A stretch of 6,507 nucleotides of DNA from JANRIZ01 sp033764445 (lineage in GTDB: Bacteria; Verrucomicrobiota; Verrucomicrobiia; JAWXBN01). Below the pieces are notes generated by a model. That model was not told where the DNA came from, made no database searches, and saw only the letters and a program-made list of their open reading frames with translations. The translations under genes and the position numbers were made by a program. The first letter of the stretch is position 1. Every line of letters starts with the position of its first letter. The DNA is taken from the NCBI GenBank assembly GCA_033764445.1, contig JANRIZ010000100.1, positions 1 to 6,507 on the forward strand, written 5' to 3'. Of this stretch, positions 6,061 to 6,507 are shown in pieces.

Positions 6061-6507
6061 TCACGAATCCGGGCGTTTGGTGCCGATGGCGATTTTGCCC
6101 AGGTTGCGCCATGCGTACCGGTCGTCCAGACCCCATTCGAGGGCATCGGCGACCAGGATCATGTGGGAGGGATCGTAAAAGCTGACCTCGTCGGGGCGGT
6201 GCCACTGGAGGTCGCGGATGTAGAGGTCGATTTCGCGTGGGTGACCCTCGACATGGAAGTGAACCCCGTAGAGCCATTCGGGCAGGGCTTCCGCCATGGA
6301 AACGGGCAGGCCCAGGGAATCGGCCGTGTAGGCCTTGGAACGTTCGAAGCGGTCCCAATGATCGCGCAGGTGGAGCCGTTTGGGTTTGTGGGTGAGCAGG
6401 ACGCGGATGAGGGATTCATCCGCATACCCGTCGTAGTAAATCTGGTGGAAGGGGATTTCCCCCAGGAAATAGTCGAGCGCCTTGAGAACCATCAGATCGG
6501 TCCGGTA
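6061..6507 (-). CDS. Unrecognised soluble protein, C-terminal part (5' end outside window)
   Basis: Only the last 148 residues are visible. The frame is open to the right window edge, five codons beyond an internal ATG at 6492, so the true start probably lies outside. The protein is hydrophilic, rich in Asp, His, Arg and aromatic residues, and has no membrane segment. Conspicuous stretches are YYDGYADESLIRVLL, RLHLRDHWDRFERSKAY, LPEWLYGVHFHVEGHPREID and SFYDPSHMILVADALEWGLDDRYAW. Several acidic and His residues (DGYADE, HFHVEGH, HLRDHWD) could be catalytic or metal ligands, but I cannot tie them to a named family. The stop at 6063-6061 is 81 bases before the start of the membrane-protein gene, which reads in the same direction, so it may be the first visible member of the GT9 operon. 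Its composition and lack of low-complexity sequence argue for a real gene. Confidence 0.75.
   Translation of the reverse strand, partial: YRTDLMVLKALDYFLGEIPFHQIYYDGYADESLIRVLLTHKPKRLHLRDHWDRFERSKAYTADSLGLPVSMAEALPEWLYGVHFHVEGHPREIDLYIRDLQWHRPDEVSFYDPSHMILVADALEWGLDDRYAWRNLGKIAIGTKRPDS

Overview
The window is a GC-rich (by eye about 60-65 %) bacterial chromosomal segment, gene-dense and ordinary in architecture. It holds six protein genes, two of them cut by the window edges, and one tRNA gene. I see no insertion sequence, phage gene, CRISPR array or rRNA. The taxon cannot be fixed from the sequence. The gene types (a duplicated-permease anion-type ABC importer, a squalene/phytoene synthase of the 'NILRD...GRCYLP' kind, a family 9 glycosyltransferase implying a heptose-type surface glycan) and the weak Shine-Dalgarno sequences would fit a Gram-negative lineage such as Verrucomicrobiota. 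That is inference with low confidence.

Region 1 (1-3089, minus strand) is a two-gene ABC importer operon. The upstream gene (3089-1386) encodes one polypeptide carrying two complete NitT/TauT-type permease domains. Fifteen bases later the ATPase gene starts (1370) and runs out of the window; its nucleotide-binding domain is followed by a C-terminal AAA-associated domain. One double permease plus this ATPase would make a full translocator. No substrate-binding protein gene is present, so the substrate is unknown; nitrate, sulfonate, bicarbonate or another anion are family-level guesses.

Region 2 (3090-4356) begins with a divergent spacer that contains an interrupted inverted repeat. The plus-strand squalene/phytoene synthase gene (3241-4293) follows. 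Its last 22 bases overlap the 3' end of a convergent tRNA-Leu(UAG) gene (4356-4272), which has an encoded CCA end and a good sigma70-like promoter just upstream.

Region 3 (4440-6507, minus strand) is a probable operon. It runs from an unrecognised soluble protein (enters at the right edge, stops at 6061) to an unrecognised small polytopic membrane protein (5979-5410) and then a GT9 ADP-heptose:LPS heptosyltransferase-like enzyme (5378-4440). The shared orientation and short gaps suggest a surface-glycan function for the group, but only the last gene is identified by its own sequence.

I did not find a clearly new system. The points most worth a second look are the double permease with both EAA-loop glycines replaced, the CDS/tRNA overlap, the hairpin in the divergent spacer and the two unrecognised genes beside the glycosyltransferase.
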